A DNA stretch of 64,000 nt from Pseudomonas laurylsulfatiphila (GTDB lineage: Bacteria; Pseudomonadota; Gammaproteobacteria; Pseudomonadales; Pseudomonadaceae), in the NCBI RefSeq assembly GCF_002934665.1, contig NZ_NIRS01000001.1, positions 744,001 through 808,000 on the forward strand, in the 5' to 3' direction. Shown piece by piece: positions 16,926 to 26,023 of the stretch (positions within the stretch are counted from its first letter, which is position 1; every line of letters begins with the position of its first letter). Position numbers and translations under genes: made by a program. The notes beneath the pieces are model-generated. The model ran no database searches and was not told the DNA's origin. It saw only the letters and a program-made list of their open reading frames with translations.

Positions 16926-18356
16926 TCAATACTTCATCACCACCAGACGGGTCTGGGTGAATTCGAGCATGCCGTGCTTGCCGTCATCGCCGCCCAGGCC
17001 CGAGCGTTTCCAGCCGGCGTGGAAGCCCTGGTACGGGTCGGCCGGGGTGCGATTGACGTACAGCTCGCCGGCCTCGATGGCGTTGGCGACTTTCTGCGCG
17101 GTGCGATAGTTCTCGGTGTACAGCACCGACGACAGGCCGAACTGATGGTCGTTGGCCATGGCCAGGGCTTCGTCGATGTCGCGGTACCTGAGCACCGGCA
17201 GCACCGGGCCGAAGATTTCTTCCTGGATGATTTCCATGTCCTGGCGGCAGCCACTGAGCAGGGTCGGCGGATAGAAATGGCCCTTGCCTTCAGGCAGCAC
17301 GCCGCCGGTTTCCAGCACCGCGCCGTCGGCGATGGCGCGCTCGACCATGGCATGGATGTTCTGCTGCGAACTGGCGTTGACCAGTGGCCCCATCAGGCTG
17401 GCATCGGTGGCGCGGTCGCCGAATTTCACGGCACTGATTTTCTCTTTCAACAGGCCGAGGAATTGGTCGTAGACGCTTTCCTGCACATAGACCCGCTCCA
17501 CCGCCGTGCACAACTGGCCACAGTGGGTGGTCTTGGAGGCGACGATTGCAGTGGCGGCGGCTTCGAGATCGGCGTCGGCCTCGATGATCGCCGGGGTCTT
17601 GCCGCCCAGTTCCAGGGACGGCTTGGCGATGTTGGCCTTGCAGTAATCGAGCACGATGCGCCCGGCGTTGACGCTGCCGGTCAGGGTGATCAGGCCCACG
17701 GCTTTGTGGGTGCAAACCGTGGCGGCGGTGGCGTGATCCATGGTCAGGATATTGATCACGCCCGCCGGCATGCCGGATTGCTGTACAGCCTTGGCGATTT
17801 CGAAGGCCGAGGTCGGCGTGTTGTTGCTCGGGCGTACGACCACGGTGTTGCCGGCGATCAGCGCCGGGGCGATCTTGCGCAGCAGGGTGTAGACCGGGTA
17901 ATTGAACGGGATCAGGCAGGCGACCACGCCAATCGGCTCGCGATGCAGAAAGAGGTTTTCGTTCGGTGTGTCGCTGGGAATGATCTCGCCTTCGATGCGG
18001 CGCGCCCATTCGGCGTGATAACGGGTGATCTGCGCAGCGTAACGGGCTTCGTTGCTGGCATCGCTCACGCTTTTGCCGGACTCGGCGGCCAGGGCTTCAC
18101 CAATGTTCTCGGCGCAGGCTTCCAGGGCATCGGCGAAGGCGCGCAGGTGTTCGGCGCGCTCGATGCTGGTCAGCTTGCCCCAGGTTTTCTGCGCCGCTGC
18201 GGCCGCTTCGACGGCAACCGTGGCTTCGTCGCTGGTGGCGGCCGAGACGTGGCCTATCAGCGCTTCGGTGGCCGGATTGTAGACGGCGATCAGCGCAGCG
18301 CTGGCCGGCTCATTGAATTGCCCGTTAACAAAGTTTCGCTCGAGTCGCATGTGCAT
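16926..18356 (-). CDS. Aldehyde dehydrogenase (lactaldehyde/glycolaldehyde dehydrogenase-like)
   Basis: A 476-residue NAD(P)-dependent aldehyde dehydrogenase. It has the LELGGK glutamate motif and catalytic Cys283 in GQLCTAVERVYV, with the AldA-like end GELYVNRTPADPYQGFHAGW and KRSGLGGDDGKHG. It oxidises a short hydroxyaldehyde to the acid. The gene heads a run of four catabolic genes (aldehyde dehydrogenase, permease, dehydratase, GMC) separated by 85 bp or less up to the dehydratase. This suggests alcohol to aldehyde to acid to dehydrated product, with order inferred from families. Confidence 0.9.
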   Translation of the reverse strand: MHMRLERNFVNGQFNEPASAALIAVYNPATEALIGHVSAATSDEATVAVEAAAAAQKTWGKLTSIERAEHLRAFADALEACAENIGEALAAESGKSVSDASNEARYAAQITRYHAEWARRIEGEIIPSDTPNENLFLHREPIGVVACLIPFNYPVYTLLRKIAPALIAGNTVVVRPSNNTPTSAFEIAKAVQQSGMPAGVINILTMDHATAATVCTHKAVGLITLTGSVNAGRIVLDYCKANIAKPSLELGGKTPAIIEADADLEAAATAIVASKTTHCGQLCTAVERVYVQESVYDQFLGLLKEKISAVKFGDRATDASLMGPLVNASSQQNIHAMVERAIADGAVLETGGVLPEGKGHFYPPTLLSGCRQDMEIIQEEIFGPVLPVLRYRDIDEALAMANDHQFGLSSVLYTENYRTAQKVANAIEAGELYVNRTPADPYQGFHAGWKRSGLGGDDGKHGMLEFTQTRLVVMKY

Positions 18357-18458
18357 CGCCCATCGTTGTTTTTATCCAGTTCGAGCAGTCTTGGCATCCG
18401 ACGCGAGTTGGACAAACGATTTATTGAGCGAGATAACATTCAAAAAACGCACGTTACC

Positions 18459-18547
18459 CTGTAGGAGCTGCCGCAGGCTGCGATCTTTTGATCCTGGCTT
18501 TTAAAAGCAAGATCAAAAGATCGCAGCCTGCGGCAGCTCCTACAGGG
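18459..18547. repeat. REP pair (inverted, second family)
   Basis: Near-perfect inverted copies of CTGTAGGAGCTGCCGCAGGC between the end of the LysR gene and the start of the aldehyde dehydrogenase gene. Confidence 0.92.
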
Positions 18548-18559
18548 GGGGTTGGGGGT

Positions 18560-19489
18560 TCAGGTGACGGCGGTGGAGGGTTCGAGCTGCCTCTGCGCCA
18601 ACCAGATTTCTTCCTGCAACCACTGGCTGAACACCTGCAACTGCGCCAGTGACTGTTCCGGCCGGGTCACCAGCCAATACGACTGATGGCCTTCGACATG
18701 CACGTTAAGCACCTGGGTCAGCTGCCCGCTGGCCAGCTCTGGCGCGACCATGTGCCAGTCGGCGATGGTGATGCCCAGACCATCGATGGCCGCGCGGATC
18801 GCCAGGTCGAGCAGGTCGAATTCATAACCGCCCTGGGTGTCGACGCCGCTGATGCGCGCCGCGTCCAGCCAGTGTTTCCAGGTCAGGTAGCGCTGGTCTT
18901 CCCGGGCCAGTACATGCAGCAGCGTCAGGCGATTGAAGTCGATACCCTGCTCGCTCCACTCCCGCGCATACAGCGATGGCGCGCACACCGCGATGTGCCG
19001 CTCCTTGAAGAGTAACGAGCTGTCCAGGCCGTCCCATTCGCCGTTGCCGAACCGGATCGCGCAGTCCAGCGTGCTGGTTTCCGCCAGGCTGTCCTGCAGG
19101 CGCGTGGTGATGCTCAGTTCCAGCTCTGGATGCTTCTCGCGCAGGCGCCCCAGGCGCGGCATCAGCCAGCGGTTGGTGAAGGTCGGCGGCGCGTTGATGT
19201 GCAGGCGGTTGGCATGGGATTTCTGCTGGATGCTGCGCACCGTCAGCTCTATCTTGTCGAAGGATTGGTGCAATGCCCGCAGCAAAACCCGGCCGGCGCT
19301 GGTCAGTTCGAGGTGATGGTGACGGCGCTTCAGCAGGTTTTCACCCAGTTGCTCTTCCAGCTGCCGCACCTGGCGACTGACCGCGCTCTGGGTGACGTTG
19401 AGCAGTTCGGCGGCGCGGGTGAAGCTGCCTGTGCTACCGGCCACTTCGAACGCTTTGAGCGCATTCAGGCCGGGCATTTTGCGTTTCAT
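18560..19489 (-). CDS. LysR-family regulator (GcvA-like)
   Basis: A 309-residue regulator whose N-terminus, PGLNALKAFEVAGSTGSFTR, and QSAVSRQVRQLEEQLG recognition helix are of the GcvA type. It is divergent from the porin gene (184 bp between starts) and lies immediately upstream of the catabolic run on its own strand, so it is the natural candidate to control both. The effector is unknown. A REP pair lies between it and the aldehyde dehydrogenase gene, which may separate the transcripts. Confidence 0.92.
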   Translation of the reverse strand: MKRKMPGLNALKAFEVAGSTGSFTRAAELLNVTQSAVSRQVRQLEEQLGENLLKRRHHHLELTSAGRVLLRALHQSFDKIELTVRSIQQKSHANRLHINAPPTFTNRWLMPRLGRLREKHPELELSITTRLQDSLAETSTLDCAIRFGNGEWDGLDSSLLFKERHIAVCAPSLYAREWSEQGIDFNRLTLLHVLAREDQRYLTWKHWLDAARISGVDTQGGYEFDLLDLAIRAAIDGLGITIADWHMVAPELASGQLTQVLNVHVEGHQSYWLVTRPEQSLAQLQVFSQWLQEEIWLAQRQLEPSTAVT

Positions 19490-19673
19490 GAAAGGCTCTC
19501 AAGGACCAGTGACAGGGCGCAAGGATCCCATGGCGGCGATGCATTGTCCTACAGGATTTTTTCAGTAACATGCGTTCGAGGAAGGTTTCAGCGGATTTTT
19601 AATCGTTTGTTCATCGCAGCTCAGATCGCAAGACTGGCCGGCATCTCAAATAAAAATAACCGAGAGCTGCCAC

Positions 19674-20852
19674 ATGCCCTTCCCTGTTTCCCTGCGCTTC
19701 AGTCCTTTGTACCTCGCTCTACTCTGCACCTTTGCGGCCCCGGCCATGGCCGTGCAAGTCACCGACAACCTCGACCTTGGCGGCGCCGTCCGTGCCCGTT
19801 GGGACTACGACCCGGATCGCGATATCCAGAAATTCGGCCTGGACACCGTATTCCTCAGTGCCAAGTACAACTCCGACACCTGGATCGGTGAGGCCCAGTA
19901 CCGTTTCTACGGCCGCTCCTATCCCTACCAGTACACCAGGAACTACGGCGACATCCAGTTCGCCAAGTACGCGTGGGCCGGCTACAGGTTCAACCCCGAC
20001 CAGCAGGTGCAAGTGGGCCTGAACTCGGTGCCGTTCGGACTGCAGCCATACTTCGGCAGCACCTTCTACGAAACCCTGGGCAACGTCATCGGCCTGGAAG
20101 ACGTGCAGCAGGTCGGCGCCAAGTACATCCAGCAAAGCGGCGACTGGAACGTCCAGGCCGGTTACTACCTGCGTCCGGCCTGGCAAGGCAAGGGCACCAG
20201 CAACGGCGTCACCTACTCCAGCGTGGTGTCGGAAGCCGACAGCTACGTGACCGACGGCAGCGACAACCAGGAACGCCACACCGTGGTGCTGCGCGTGGCC
20301 AGGGCGCTGGACCTGGGACCATGGAAATCCGAGGTCGGCCTGTCCGGCCTGACGTCGAACATTCAAAACCGCGACACCGACAAAGACGGCCGGCGCAATG
20401 CCGTCGCACTGCACTACCTGGGCAAGAACGGCCCCTGGGGCGTGCAGTTGCAGGCAGCGCGCCAGCAGATGTCTCCACGCAACCCCGGCACCGATGAACT
20501 GGTGACTTTCGGCGGTTACGACGGCACCTACAACGTCGCCAGCCGCGGCAACCTGTACGTGGCGGACCTCAGCTATGACGTGGCCGGCAAGTACCTGTTC
20601 GACCAGATCAGCGGGGTCAAGCTCTACGCCAACTACAGCGCCTTCGACAAATCCGCCGATGACTTCAAGACCTCCGAGCGGGCGATCCTCGGTACTTCGT
20701 TCTCGTTCAGCAAATTGTGGATCGCCACGGAATGGATATTCGGCAAGAACGATCCGTACATTGGTGGCAGCAGCTACACCCAGAGTCTTGGGGCGGGTGG
20801 GACGGGTCATTGGGAGAATCAGTTGTACATGAACATCGGGTACTACTTCTGA
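19674..20852 (+). CDS. Outer-membrane beta-barrel porin
   Basis: A 392-residue secreted protein with a signal peptide ending near ALLCTFAAPAMA. The mature part is rich in alternating polar/hydrophobic strands with many aromatic residues, and it ends NIGYYF, the terminal phenylalanine used by the Bam machinery. It is divergent from the GcvA-like regulator and adjoins the catabolic genes, so it probably admits their substrate. It is shorter than OprD-family porins and shows no OprD-specific motif that I recognise. Confidence 0.82.
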   Translation: MPFPVSLRFSPLYLALLCTFAAPAMAVQVTDNLDLGGAVRARWDYDPDRDIQKFGLDTVFLSAKYNSDTWIGEAQYRFYGRSYPYQYTRNYGDIQFAKYAWAGYRFNPDQQVQVGLNSVPFGLQPYFGSTFYETLGNVIGLEDVQQVGAKYIQQSGDWNVQAGYYLRPAWQGKGTSNGVTYSSVVSEADSYVTDGSDNQERHTVVLRVARALDLGPWKSEVGLSGLTSNIQNRDTDKDGRRNAVALHYLGKNGPWGVQLQAARQQMSPRNPGTDELVTFGGYDGTYNVASRGNLYVADLSYDVAGKYLFDQISGVKLYANYSAFDKSADDFKTSERAILGTSFSFSKLWIATEWIFGKNDPYIGGSSYTQSLGAGGTGHWENQLYMNIGYYF

Positions 20853-20879
20853 TCCGGAGGTTTTGGCGTCCATGAGGAC

Positions 20880-20971
20880 GCCTTCGCGGGCAAGCCCCAC
20901 AATGTCCGCGTCGTACAAAAAAATCTGTGCACACCAAAGAACCTGTGGGAGCGGGCTTGCCCGCGATGGCG
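20880..20971. repeat. REP-like pair
   Basis: GCCTTCGCGGGCAAGCCCC and the inverse CTGTGGGAGCGGGCTTGCCC between the porin gene and the next LysR gene. Confidence 0.8.
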
Positions 20972-21053
20972 TCAGCCCAAACAACACTTGCATCGGCTCA
21001 TTGCCAATAGTCAGATAGACGCTACAAAACACATCAGAAATGAGCCCCCTCCC

Positions 21054-21920
21054 ATGCGTCAACTGCCCTCGCTCAACATGCTGCGCGTCTTCGAAGAGGT
21101 CGCGCGGCATCGCAGTTTCAGCCAGGCAGCCCTGGAACTGAACGTCACCCAGGGCGCCGTCAGCCGGCAGATCAAACAACTGGAAGACTACCTTGGCGTG
21201 GCGCTGTTCGTCCGCACGCCCCAGGGCCTGACCCTGACCGAAACCGGCACCGCCCTCTCCCCGCACCTGGCGCAAGCCTTCGACCACATCGAACGCGCCC
21301 TGCAAGCGGTGCGCGTGCCCAATCTGCGCCAACGCCTGCGCATCGTCGCGCCGCCAACCTGGGCCACACGCTGGCTTTCCGCACACCTGCGCGCCTTCGT
21401 TCAGCGCTACCCCGATATCAGTCTGAGCGTGACCAACCAGATGGGCCACGAGAGTCTTGCGGAAATCGACTGCCATATCCGCTTCGGCCTCGAAGCCGCC
21501 AGCCATTGCAGCAGTCGGTTGCTGGTGATGGAACGGCACATCGCCGTGGCCAGTCCGGAGTTGTTCAATGGCGAGCAGCCACCGGACCTGCGGCAGTTTC
21601 CATTGCTGCATATCCTGCACGACGGCAAGCGCCTGAAGGTCTGGGAGAACTGGCTGGCGGCCATGGGCCGAGAGGATGTCGATGCCGGGCAAGGGCTGGA
21701 ATTCAGCACCCTGGACCAGGTGATCCACACCGCACTGGCGGGCGGCGGGCTGGCGGTGATCGACCGGCAGATGATCGAAAAGGAACTGGCCAATGGCAGC
21801 CTGCTGCCGATCACCCCGGTGGAGGTGGTCGGGCCCTATGGCTATTGGCTGGATGTGGCGAATGACAAGCAGGGCTTGTCGAAGGTGCAGTTGTTTACCG
21901 AGTGGCTGGGACTGGTGTAG
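21054..21920 (+). CDS. LysR-family regulator (GcvA-like)
   Basis: A 288-residue regulator with the GcvA-type N-terminus LPSLNMLRVFEEVARHRSFS and recognition helix TQGAVSRQIKQLEDYLG. ATG 21054 places this motif at the usual distance from the start; the in-frame codon at 20988 would add 22 unconserved residues. No strong ribosome site is visible. It converges on the Fae/AKR/aldehyde dehydrogenase/permease operon, so it may regulate that operon, though the usual divergent layout is absent. Confidence 0.9.
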   Translation: MRQLPSLNMLRVFEEVARHRSFSQAALELNVTQGAVSRQIKQLEDYLGVALFVRTPQGLTLTETGTALSPHLAQAFDHIERALQAVRVPNLRQRLRIVAPPTWATRWLSAHLRAFVQRYPDISLSVTNQMGHESLAEIDCHIRFGLEAASHCSSRLLVMERHIAVASPELFNGEQPPDLRQFPLLHILHDGKRLKVWENWLAAMGREDVDAGQGLEFSTLDQVIHTALAGGGLAVIDRQMIEKELANGSLLPITPVEVVGPYGYWLDVANDKQGLSKVQLFTEWLGLV

Positions 21921-22007
21921 GAGCTGCCGCAGGCTGTGATCTTTTGATCTTGTTTTTTTGAAAAATCAAAATCAAAAGATCGCAGCCTGCGGCAGCTCCT
22001 ACAGGGG
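21916..22007. repeat. REP pair (inverted, second family)
   Basis: Inverted copies of TGTAGGAGCTGCCGCAGGCT between the convergent LysR and permease genes, placed as a bidirectional transcription stop would be. Confidence 0.9.
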
Positions 22008-22020
22008 GCGTGCCAATCTG

Positions 22021-23385
22021 TCAGATGGGTGTTGCGGCTTTCACCGATACCACCACGCTCTCCTCCACCGGACTCTGCGCCTTGCACGCCTGGCTCAAGG
22101 TCAGCGACTTGGTCTCCGGCGCCCAGGCCCAGGACAGCAAGGCACCCAGCGCCAGAATCGCCGCGAGAATGCCCATGGTCGGGCTCAAGCCAATCCCCGC
22201 CACGCTCACCGGCAACAGGAAAGTGCTGATCGCCGAACCCAGGCGACTCACCGCCGTGGCCAGGCCGATACCACTGGCGCGCACTTCGGTCGGGAAGCTC
22301 TCGGCCGGGAACACGCCCACCAGATTGCTCACCGCCGACAGCACCAGGGTGAACACGCCGAACACCAGCACCATCAGCCACGCCGCGCTGCCCGGCAATA
22401 CTGCCAGCAGGAACAACGCCAGCGCCAGAATGATGAACGAGTTGATCAGGAACCCGCGCCGGGTGAACTTGATGGTGCACCAGATGCCGATCAGTGCGCC
22501 GAGGATCAGCAGCATGTTCAACATCAGTTCGGTACCGAAGCCTTCGGCCAGGCCCATCTTCTGCAGGATCGACGGCAGGAAGGTGTAGATGGCGAAGTAC
22601 GGCATCACGATGCACACGAAGAACAGGCAGTTGAACGCCGTGCGCTTGCGGTATTCACGGCTGAACAGCACCGCGTAGCCGGAACGGGTTTCGGTCGACG
22701 GGGTTTCGTCGAGTTCGACGTGCTCGCCCAGGTGTTTCTTGACGATGGCCCGGGCCTCGGCGATGCGGCCCTGATTGACCAGCCAGCGCGGCGATTCCGG
22801 GGTGCCGATGCGGGCGATCAGGATCATCGCCGCCGGGATCGCCGACGAGGCCAGCATCCAGCGCCAGGCGTCGTCGCCGAGGCTGAGCATGGCGGTGCCG
22901 ACGAAAGTCGCGGCGACATAGCCGAAGGTCCAGATCACGCTGAACGAGCCGAGCAACACACCGCGATGCTTCTTTGGTGAAAACTCGGCGAGCATGGCGT
23001 GGCCGACACTGAAGTCACCGCCCAGGCCGATACCGATCAGCACCCGGCACAGGAACAGCGCCATGGCCGACTCGACGTAGAACTGCATGACCGAGGCGAG
23101 GGTGATCAGCACGAAGCTGACCAGGAAGATTTTCTGCCGGCCGACCTTGTCGGAAATCCAGCCGAAGAACAGGCTGCCGAGAAACAGGCCGATCAGGGCC
23201 GAAGCGCCGATCAGGCCCTGCCAGAATGCATCCAGCTGCATCTGCGGGCTCAGCAAGGTGAATGCGATACCGATCAGGCCGAGGATATAGCCGTCGGTGA
23301 AGTGTGCGCCAAACGTCAGGCCGGCAATCTTGATATGAAAGCGGCCGATGGGCAGGTCGTCGATTTTTACCGGTTGTACGGACAT
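22021..23385 (-). CDS. MFS transporter (sugar/aromatic-acid porter type)
   Basis: A 454-residue permease with about 12 helices, the loop 2-3 motif GWISDKVGRQK and the mid-protein TPESPRWL motif typical of sugar and aromatic-acid porters, plus FPTEVRASG in the second half. GGAG stands seven bases before ATG 23385. It is the last gene of the Fae-like operon, after a 163-bp gap that holds a REP pair. It probably imports the compound processed by the upstream reductase and dehydrogenase. Confidence 0.9.
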   Translation of the reverse strand: MSVQPVKIDDLPIGRFHIKIAGLTFGAHFTDGYILGLIGIAFTLLSPQMQLDAFWQGLIGASALIGLFLGSLFFGWISDKVGRQKIFLVSFVLITLASVMQFYVESAMALFLCRVLIGIGLGGDFSVGHAMLAEFSPKKHRGVLLGSFSVIWTFGYVAATFVGTAMLSLGDDAWRWMLASSAIPAAMILIARIGTPESPRWLVNQGRIAEARAIVKKHLGEHVELDETPSTETRSGYAVLFSREYRKRTAFNCLFFVCIVMPYFAIYTFLPSILQKMGLAEGFGTELMLNMLLILGALIGIWCTIKFTRRGFLINSFIILALALFLLAVLPGSAAWLMVLVFGVFTLVLSAVSNLVGVFPAESFPTEVRASGIGLATAVSRLGSAISTFLLPVSVAGIGLSPTMGILAAILALGALLSWAWAPETKSLTLSQACKAQSPVEESVVVSVKAATPI

Positions 23386-23433
23386 GTAAATCTCCAATTG
23401 TTGTTATTGACGGAGAAATGAAGCGTGTAACTC

Positions 23434-23537
23434 CTGTAGGAGCGCGCTTGCTCGCGATGGACTTGAGAACTCTGCGGGGTGTCAGGCTCCCTGCGATATC
23501 GTTGACGTCCATCGCGAGCAAGCTCGCTCCTACAGGG
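23434..23537. repeat. REP pair (inverted)
   Basis: CTGTAGGAGCGCGCTTGCTC and its inverse about 100 bp apart, inside the operon gap between aldehyde dehydrogenase and permease genes. Confidence 0.9.
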
Positions 23538-23548
23538 GTGTTGGGGGA

Positions 23549-24982
23549 TTACAAACCGCCCATCAACAGGTATTTGATTTCCAGGTAGTCATCCAGGCCG
23601 TACTTCGAACCCTCGCGACCCAGGCCCGATTCCTTGATGCCGCCGAACGGCGCCACTTCCGTGGAAATGATTCCTTCGTTGATCCCGACCATGCCGGCTT
23701 CCAGGCCTTCGGCCATGCGCCAGACGCGGCCGATGTCGCGGCTGTAGAAGTAGGCGGACAAACCGAATGGCGTGTCGTTGGCCTTTTGCAGCACCTCGGC
23801 TTCATCCTTGAAACGGAAGCAGGCAGCCACCGGTCCGAAGGTTTCATCCTGGGCGATCAGCATGTCGCTGCTGGCTTCGGCAAGAATCGTCGGCTCATAG
23901 AACGTACCGCCCAGGGCATGACGACGACCGCCGCACAGGACCTTGGCGCCCTTCTCCACCGCATCGCTCACGTGCAGCTCAACCTTGGCCAGTGCGGCGC
24001 CGTTGATCAGCGGGCCTTGTTCGGTTTCACCGTCCAACGCACTGCCGACGCGCATGGCTGCAACGGCTTCGGCGAGTTTGCCGGTGAAGGCTTCATACAC
24101 GCCGTCCTGAATGAAGAAGCGGTTCACGCAAACGCAGGTCTGCCCGGTGTTGCGAAATTTCGAAGCCATCGCGCCTTTGACCGCCGCGTCCAGATCGGCG
24201 TCGTCGAACACAATGAACGGCGCGTTGCCACCCAGTTCCAGCGAGACCTTTTTCAAAGTGTCGGCGGCCTGGCGCATCAGCAATTTGCCGGTGCGGGTCG
24301 AGCCGGTGAACGACAGCTTGCGCACGATGCTCGACGCTTGCAGCGCGCCACCGATCGCCACGGCATCACCGGAAACGACGTTGAATACACCGGCCGGAAT
24401 CCCGGCCTGCTCGGCCAGCACCGCCAGGGCGAAGGCCGACAGCGGGGTTTCTTCCGAAGGCTTGAGGATCATCGTGCAACCGGCAGCCAGCGCCGGACCA
24501 ACCTTGCGGGTGACCATGGCCAGGGGGAAATTCCACGGCGTGATCGCCGCGACCACGCCTATGGCCTCCTTGACCACAATGATCCGCGCATCGGCCTTGT
24601 GGCTCGGGATCACATCGCCGTAGGCACGCTTGGCTTCTTCCGCGAACCACTCCAGGAAGCTCGCGGCGTAGACGACTTCGCCCATGGCTTCGGCCAATGG
24701 CTTGCCCTGTTCGCGGCTGAGCAGCGTGGCCAGTTCCTTCTGGTTGCCCAGCATCAAGTCGCTCCAGCGCTTGAGGCGCTGGCTGCGCTCCTTGGCGGTC
24801 AGCTTGCGCCACGCCGGCAAGGCGCGGTTGGCCGCTTCGATGGCTAACCGGGTCTCTTCAGCGCCGGCCTTTTGCACCTCGGCGATCAGCTCGCCGTTGG
24901 CCGGGTTCAGCACCGGGTAAGTCTGCCCGCCGCCGGACCATTGGCCATCGATGAAATTGCCGTGACGAATCAACGCGCTCAT
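23549..24982 (-). CDS. NAD(P)-dependent (succinate-)semialdehyde dehydrogenase-like enzyme
   Basis: A 477-residue aldehyde dehydrogenase of the GabD group. It has TPWNFPLAMVTRKVGPALAA, the LELGGNAPF glutamate motif, catalytic Cys283 in GQTCVCVNR with a second cysteine two residues on as in succinate-semialdehyde dehydrogenases, and the end PFGGIKESGLGREGS. ATG 24982 overlaps the aldo/keto reductase stop as ATGA, so the two are translationally coupled. It probably oxidises the aldehyde made or released by the neighbouring enzymes. Confidence 0.92.
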   Translation of the reverse strand: MSALIRHGNFIDGQWSGGGQTYPVLNPANGELIAEVQKAGAEETRLAIEAANRALPAWRKLTAKERSQRLKRWSDLMLGNQKELATLLSREQGKPLAEAMGEVVYAASFLEWFAEEAKRAYGDVIPSHKADARIIVVKEAIGVVAAITPWNFPLAMVTRKVGPALAAGCTMILKPSEETPLSAFALAVLAEQAGIPAGVFNVVSGDAVAIGGALQASSIVRKLSFTGSTRTGKLLMRQAADTLKKVSLELGGNAPFIVFDDADLDAAVKGAMASKFRNTGQTCVCVNRFFIQDGVYEAFTGKLAEAVAAMRVGSALDGETEQGPLINGAALAKVELHVSDAVEKGAKVLCGGRRHALGGTFYEPTILAEASSDMLIAQDETFGPVAACFRFKDEAEVLQKANDTPFGLSAYFYSRDIGRVWRMAEGLEAGMVGINEGIISTEVAPFGGIKESGLGREGSKYGLDDYLEIKYLLMGGL

Positions 24983-26013
24983 GCCACGGCCTCGGTCAGG
25001 TTGAAGCGCTCCAGCCCCGGACGGGCGGTACGCAGGATGCGCTTGCCGGCGGTGTAATCGTTGATCACGTCGCACGGCGTGTAGTTGCGCTCCAGTTCAT
25101 GCAGTTCTTCGGCGTCGAGCCTGGTCTCCAGGGCCGCCAGGGCACTGTCGAATTGCTCGGTGGTGTCGGCGCCGACCAGCATGCAATCCACGCCTGGGTG
25201 GTTGGCCACCCACGCCTGGGCGATCTGCGCGTTGGACACGCCACGGGCACGGGCCACGCGCTGCACCGAATGGGCGATTTCGAACGAAGCTTCGTCGCTG
25301 TACATCTGCTGGGTGAAGAAGTCCGTCTGGTTGCGGGTCGACTGTGCGTCGCCGGTCAACAAGCCACGGGCCAACGGGCTGAACACCGAGACGCCGAGGC
25401 CCTGGTCGCGGCAGAACGGGATCATCTCGCGTTCTTCTTCACGGTAGGCGCAGTTCAGTTGCAGCTGCATGTTGATCGGCTTGACCCAGCCATTGCGCTC
25501 GCAGGCCATGAGAATTTTTGCCAGTTGCCCGGTGAGCATGGTCGACACGCCGATGTAGCGGGCCTTGCCGGAACGCACGATGTCATTCATCGCGCTCATG
25601 GTTTCTTCGACCGGGGTGTTGACGTCGAAGTAGTGCAGCATGAAGACGTCGACGTAATCCATGTCCAGGCGTTTGAGCGAAGCATCGATGCTGTCCATGA
25701 TGTGCTTGCGCGAGTGGCCGCTGGCATTGATACCGCTGCGGGTGCCGTAGCCGACCTTGGTGGTGATCACCAGGTCTTCGCGCCGGGCCAATCGCTTGAC
25801 GATGCGCCCCACCACTTCCTCGCCGACACCGGCGGAATAGAAGTCCGCCAGGTCGATGAAGTTCACGCCGTTGTCCAGTGCGTGCTTGACGATCGGTTCG
25901 CTTTTCTTCTCATCGAAGATCCACGGTTTCCAGTCCGGGGTGCCCATGTTCATGGTGCCCAGGCACAGGCGGGAGACTTCAAGGCCGGAGTTGCCCAAAC
26001 GAATGTATTGCAT
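24979..26013 (-). CDS. Aldo/keto reductase
   Basis: A 344-residue NADPH-dependent TIM-barrel oxidoreductase. The catalytic tetrad is readable as Asp and Tyr in FIDLADFYSAG, Lys in TTKVG and His in MLHYFD. GAGG eight bases upstream supports ATG 26013. The gene starts ten bases after the Fae-like stop and overlaps the aldehyde dehydrogenase start, so the three form one tight operon. It interconverts an aldehyde or ketone with an alcohol; the substrate is not evident. Confidence 0.92.
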   Translation of the reverse strand: MQYIRLGNSGLEVSRLCLGTMNMGTPDWKPWIFDEKKSEPIVKHALDNGVNFIDLADFYSAGVGEEVVGRIVKRLARREDLVITTKVGYGTRSGINASGHSRKHIMDSIDASLKRLDMDYVDVFMLHYFDVNTPVEETMSAMNDIVRSGKARYIGVSTMLTGQLAKILMACERNGWVKPINMQLQLNCAYREEEREMIPFCRDQGLGVSVFSPLARGLLTGDAQSTRNQTDFFTQQMYSDEASFEIAHSVQRVARARGVSNAQIAQAWVANHPGVDCMLVGADTTEQFDSALAALETRLDAEELHELERNYTPCDVINDYTAGKRILRTARPGLERFNLTEAVA

Positions 26014-26023
26014 GGCGCGGACC

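Noticed and set aside
19719..21728. A 669-codon open frame on the minus strand opposite the porin and LysR genes
   Set aside because: It spans two well-supported genes and the intergenic REP; no domain and no ribosome site.
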